DNA of 64,000 bases from Candidatus Trichofilum aggregatum (GTDB taxonomy: Bacteria; Chloroflexota; Anaerolineae; Promineifilales; Promineifilaceae), in contig JADJUV010000039.1 in NCBI GenBank assembly GCA_016716885.1, positions 9,810 through 73,809 on the forward strand, in the 5' to 3' direction. Shown in pieces: positions 62,635-64,000 of this stretch. The notes below the pieces were generated by a model. That model did not search any database. It saw only the letters and a list, made by a program, of their open reading frames with translations, and was not told the origin of the DNA. The position numbers and the translations under genes are program-made. Within the stretch, counting starts at the first letter, position 1. Each line of letters starts with the position of its first letter.

Positions 62635-63993
62635 ATGACTACCATCGCTCGTCGTCAAAATTCTCGTATTAAAGAAGTCGTGGCCGCGTGGCAGAACATC
62701 CGCCAGATGCTCCGCTCCGGCGACGAAGGCCATCTCGTCCCTGTGGTCATCCCCAAGGATGAACGGGGGTTTGGCTGGTTATTTCTGTTAGGTGTGGCCG
62801 CTTACCTGTTTGGGCTGGCCTTATTCGCCGGTGGCATTGTCGCCGGGTTAGCCATCCTGGTGGCCTTGTTTTTCATCGCGGCCGCGGGCATCTGGCTCTG
62901 GCTGGGGGCTATCGTGGAAATTGAGCAGGGCACAACGGGCGTCCTGTCTAGCTTCGGCAAAATTGTGGGCACACTCTCACCCGGACGGCGGCGTCTGTGG
63001 TGGCCCTGGCTCAAGGTAGAGTTCATCGTGGACACTTCCACCGAAATTCCCTACTCGGCTCCGGTGCTGGCCTGCCCTACCCAGGAGAATGTGCCGCTAA
63101 AATCCATCGAGTTCTTCCTGAAATTCCGCATTCAAGACCCGTTGCTGTTTGTGCGGAACATCGGGGCCAGCAACTATGATCTGGTGCTGAGCAGTGCCGT
63201 GCAGGACGCCATCCGGCGGCGCAGTCGGCGCGTGCAGACGGAGCGGGCGTATGATTTGCGCGGCAGTGATGTGGGGGACATGCAAACTTACCTCAACAAG
63301 CAGATGGCGCGTTACGGCGTCCGCATCGTCGGGGCCAATATTCCTGATGTGCAGTTGCCGGAGCAGTACCAGCAAAATCTGGCGACGCGGGAGCGGGTGG
63401 CGAAGGAATTGGCCGCCTACGAAAAAGAGTGGGAGTTGACCCGCAAGCAGCGCACTGACCGGCTGTTGATGGAAATCGAGCGGGCCAAGAAGGAACGGGA
63501 TGCCCGGCTCATTGCGGTACGGGCGGCGGTGAACAAGGCGCGTGAGGATGTGGCGCAAATGTTGCAAGAGCGGGAAACGGAAGCGGAGAAGATAAAGTGG
63601 GACATTGAGGCCCGCGGCCGCGCCGCTCTCAAAGCGGCCGAAAATGAGGCCCGTGCTCTCAACCGGCTAGGTAAATCGTACAAGGATAACTGGGCCGTCT
63701 TGCAATACGAACTGGCCGTGCAACGGCTCCAGGTGGCTGAAGAGTTAGCCAGCAACGCGCCCCGTCCCATCCTGGTCAACAGCACGGGCGGCGAATCATC
63801 GGCTCTGTCTACCCTTTTGCTGGCCCAACTACTGCCTAATTTGCTCAAGGATAACGGGGGCAATCAGCCCGTGCCCCGTCCAGTGGTCAATTCCGGCACG
63901 CCCCAGGAAAACGCCCCGGAGCAAATGCTAGATGACCTGATGCGTACCGCTCAAAGTCGCGTCGCTGCGGCCGCGCGCCGTTCGCAGACGTAG
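62635..63993 (+). CDS. SPFH/band 7 domain protein 2
   Basis: This 452-residue partner begins TTIARRQNSRIKEVVAAWQN and shares VPVVIPKDERGFGWLFLLGV with the previous gene's VISPVVIPRETRSFRWL. Two hydrophobic helices (about 45-65 and 68-90) lead to the SPFH domain: GTTGVLSSFGKIVGTLSPGR, FLKFRIQDPLLFVRNIG, NIPDVQLPEQYQQNLATRER. A coiled coil (230-340) rich in Arg/Glu/Lys follows and the tail is Pro/Asn-rich. The paired genes suggest a hetero-oligomeric cage like HflKC or stomatin-like complexes, but neither is HflK or HflC by sequence. Confidence 0.88.
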   Translation: MTTIARRQNSRIKEVVAAWQNIRQMLRSGDEGHLVPVVIPKDERGFGWLFLLGVAAYLFGLALFAGGIVAGLAILVALFFIAAAGIWLWLGAIVEIEQGTTGVLSSFGKIVGTLSPGRRRLWWPWLKVEFIVDTSTEIPYSAPVLACPTQENVPLKSIEFFLKFRIQDPLLFVRNIGASNYDLVLSSAVQDAIRRRSRRVQTERAYDLRGSDVGDMQTYLNKQMARYGVRIVGANIPDVQLPEQYQQNLATRERVAKELAAYEKEWELTRKQRTDRLLMEIERAKKERDARLIAVRAAVNKAREDVAQMLQERETEAEKIKWDIEARGRAALKAAENEARALNRLGKSYKDNWAVLQYELAVQRLQVAEELASNAPRPILVNSTGGESSALSTLLLAQLLPNLLKDNGGNQPVPRPVVNSGTPQENAPEQMLDDLMRTAQSRVAAAARRSQT

Positions 63994-64000
63994 CATTTCA

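Larger units (their letters stand above)
1..64000. repeat. Dispersed GCGGCCGC octamer, HIP1-like, about 120 copies
   Basis: The self-complementary octamer GCGGCCGC, often extended to CGCGGCCGCG, was located by eye about 120 times (for example at 81, 1400, 3370, 10730, 21311, 34621, 46523, 46529, 53396, 63967), roughly one per 530 bases. At mid-50s % GC about two are expected by chance. All but about two copies (4994 and 12608) lie inside coding regions, on genes of both strands. Depending on frame the octamer encodes Ala-Ala-Ala, Arg-Gly-Arg or Arg-Pro-Arg. The behaviour resembles the HIP1 palindrome of cyanobacteria, but the core is GGCC instead of GATC. The function is unknown; a methylation, restriction-avoidance or mutation-bias origin is inference. 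Confidence 0.9.

Noticed and set aside
1..64000. NotI sites as cloning or adaptor artefact
   Set aside because: The octamers lie inside conserved codons of real genes in all frames with natural flanks and no vector sequence, so they are genomic.

Overview
The window reads as part of a bacterial chromosome of mid-50s % GC, most likely from the phylum Chloroflexota (Anaerolineae/Ardenticatenia-like). This placement is inferred from gene style: an effector-associated/NACHT/formylglycine-generating-enzyme protein, a tandem cyclase-ATPase-TPR regulator, DUF2330 and DUF4139 proteins, paired SPFH proteins and very repeat-rich intergenic DNA. No rRNA, tRNA, insertion sequence, prophage or CRISPR array was found. 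Most genes are housekeeping or metabolic.

Layout: 1-2.4 kb holds tandem DUF2330 surface proteins, a lipoprotein and a CcmD-like peptide. 2.7-5 kb holds a PduO-type cobalamin adenosyltransferase and an ECF-type double ATPase. 5.5-6.7 kb is an AI-2E family permease. 6.8-9.5 kb is a broken EAD-NACHT-FGE gene. 9.9-12.3 kb is a membrane-anchored subtilase. 12.7-16 kb has an epimerase, GlnRS and a YkgJ-type protein. 16-19.4 kb has a two-component system with an ABA4-like protein and a further membrane protein. 20-25 kb has GTP-PEPCK, a family 4 glycosidase and a beta-propeller protein. 25.3-26.9 kb is a LamG-like surface protein. 27.3-31.6 kb is sucB-sucA. 32-37 kb has a rhomboid, a 51-residue membrane peptide, an M23 peptidase, a penicillin acylase and a Pyr4/PaxB-like membrane protein. 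37.3-42.6 kb has a giant cyclase regulator and an acyl-CoA dehydrogenase. 42.9-53.8 kb has an M20 peptidase, HflX, DUF4139, glutaminyl cyclase, TrmFO, an alcohol dehydrogenase, a metalloprotease and TsaD. 53.8-59.5 kb has two toxin-antitoxin modules, SelA, a DUF309 protein and an adenylyltransferase-like gene preceded by a heptamer tandem repeat. 59.5-64 kb has EcsC plus two SPFH proteins.

The strongest unexplained signal is the NotI octamer GCGGCCGC. By hand count it occurs about 120 times in 64 kb, almost all inside genes, where composition predicts about two. It behaves like the cyanobacterial HIP1 palindrome but with a different sequence. A second layer consists of at least five families of palindromic intergenic elements, some of which supply the C-terminus or an inter-domain linker of a protein.

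A caution applies throughout: about a dozen otherwise intact genes, including PEPCK, hflX and trmFO, each carry one or more single-base indels, mostly at homopolymers. This looks like residual assembly error from indel-prone reads, so broken genes should not be taken as biological pseudogenes without read-level support. Such genes are given here as single spanning features.
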